NCBI GenBank assembly: GCA_014529385.2
Contig: CM043968.1
Location: 130,443,018 to 130,507,017 of the forward strand
Source: Adiantum capillus-veneris
Lineage: Eukaryota; Streptophyta; Polypodiopsida; Polypodiales; Pteridaceae
DNA: 64,000 bases
Reading direction: 5' to 3'
Part shown: positions 63,811-64,000 of the stretch, piece by piece
Position numbering within the stretch: the first letter of the stretch is position 1
Layout of the letters: each line of letters begins with the position of its first letter
Notes under the pieces: model-generated
What the model saw: only the letters and a program-made list of their open reading frames with translations
What the model was told of the DNA's origin: nothing
Database searches by the model: none
Made by a program: the position numbers and the translations under genes

Positions 63811-64000
63811 TGCAAAAGTATTTGACCTCATATCAATTCATGAAGCTCAACCCTATAATATAGACTAAAACCTTATCACATAACTTCACCAATATGAGAC
63901 TCATACGAACAATTGTGACACAAAAATAGAGCCACATTATGCATAATTGTTTGTACAATTTTGATTGACTAACCATAAATCCACATGTTAGTTTAAGGAC
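63811..64000. other. Unassigned tail after Cop-G break
   Basis: AT-rich, no match to the copia RT expected here. It could be the start of another insertion continuing beyond the window. Confidence 0.4.

Noticed and set aside
1-64000. tRNA, rRNA, CRISPR or bacterial operon features
   Set aside because: None seen; the coding content is plant retroelements and one spliced plant gene.

Overview
This 64 kb window is nuclear plant DNA from a repeat-rich genome. It holds fragments of Ty3/gypsy and Ty1/copia LTR retrotransposons, a LINE with a plant-type zf-RVT tail, and small non-autonomous DNA elements. It also has long (GA)n, (CT)n, (AC)n and (TA)n tracts and one intron-containing GPI-anchored lipid-transfer-protein gene. 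The species cannot be fixed from the sequence; I only infer a land plant with a large genome. Nothing bacterial, organellar or CRISPR-like was seen.

Layout. 1-707 (-): copia integrase fused in frame to the end of a gypsy pol. 700-18930 (-): Gyp-A, a gypsy element with 5' LTR, Asp-type primer site, gag, protease and RT/RNase H. Gyp-A is interrupted by insert X (4603-7421) and by a complete nested LTR element, Gyp-I (9630-17129), which sits in its gag gene with a CAGT target duplication. 19075-22990 (-): decayed Gyp-C. 23536-24990 (+): copia fragment Cop-D1. 24990-35758 (+): Gyp-B, of the same LTR and gag family as Gyp-A but lacking pol and carrying a 2.5 kb tandem duplication. 35759-40748 (-): Gyp-H, cut off in its integrase by the Gyp-B 3' LTR. 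40749-45019 (+): 5'-truncated LINE. 45020-46621 (+): copia 3' half, Cop-D2. 46622-53792 (+): Cop-E, interrupted by a TIR element (47980-49303) and a short LTR element (51222-53057). 53793-60373: the only non-retroelement stretch, with paired GA/CT tracts, a perfect 107-bp palindrome, the lipid-transfer gene (56784-57400, -) and a foldback tandem repeat. 60374-63810 (+): Cop-G, same family as Cop-E, with a 224-bp MITE in its integrase. 63811-64000: unassigned.

The insertions give a relative order. Gyp-A is older than Gyp-I, whose two LTRs differ by roughly 1% by eye. Cop-E is older than its two inserts, and Cop-G is older than its MITE. Many elements lack one end and abut another fragment at an abrupt join, which suggests repeated deletion or illegitimate recombination as well as clean nesting.

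The most unusual items are: Gyp-I, a gag-protease-only element with three small overlapping or closely spaced leader ORFs; the in-frame gypsy/copia fusion; the tandem duplication inside Gyp-B; the perfect palindrome at 55896-56131; and the spliced LTPG gene, whose second exon is too short to stand out by ORF length.
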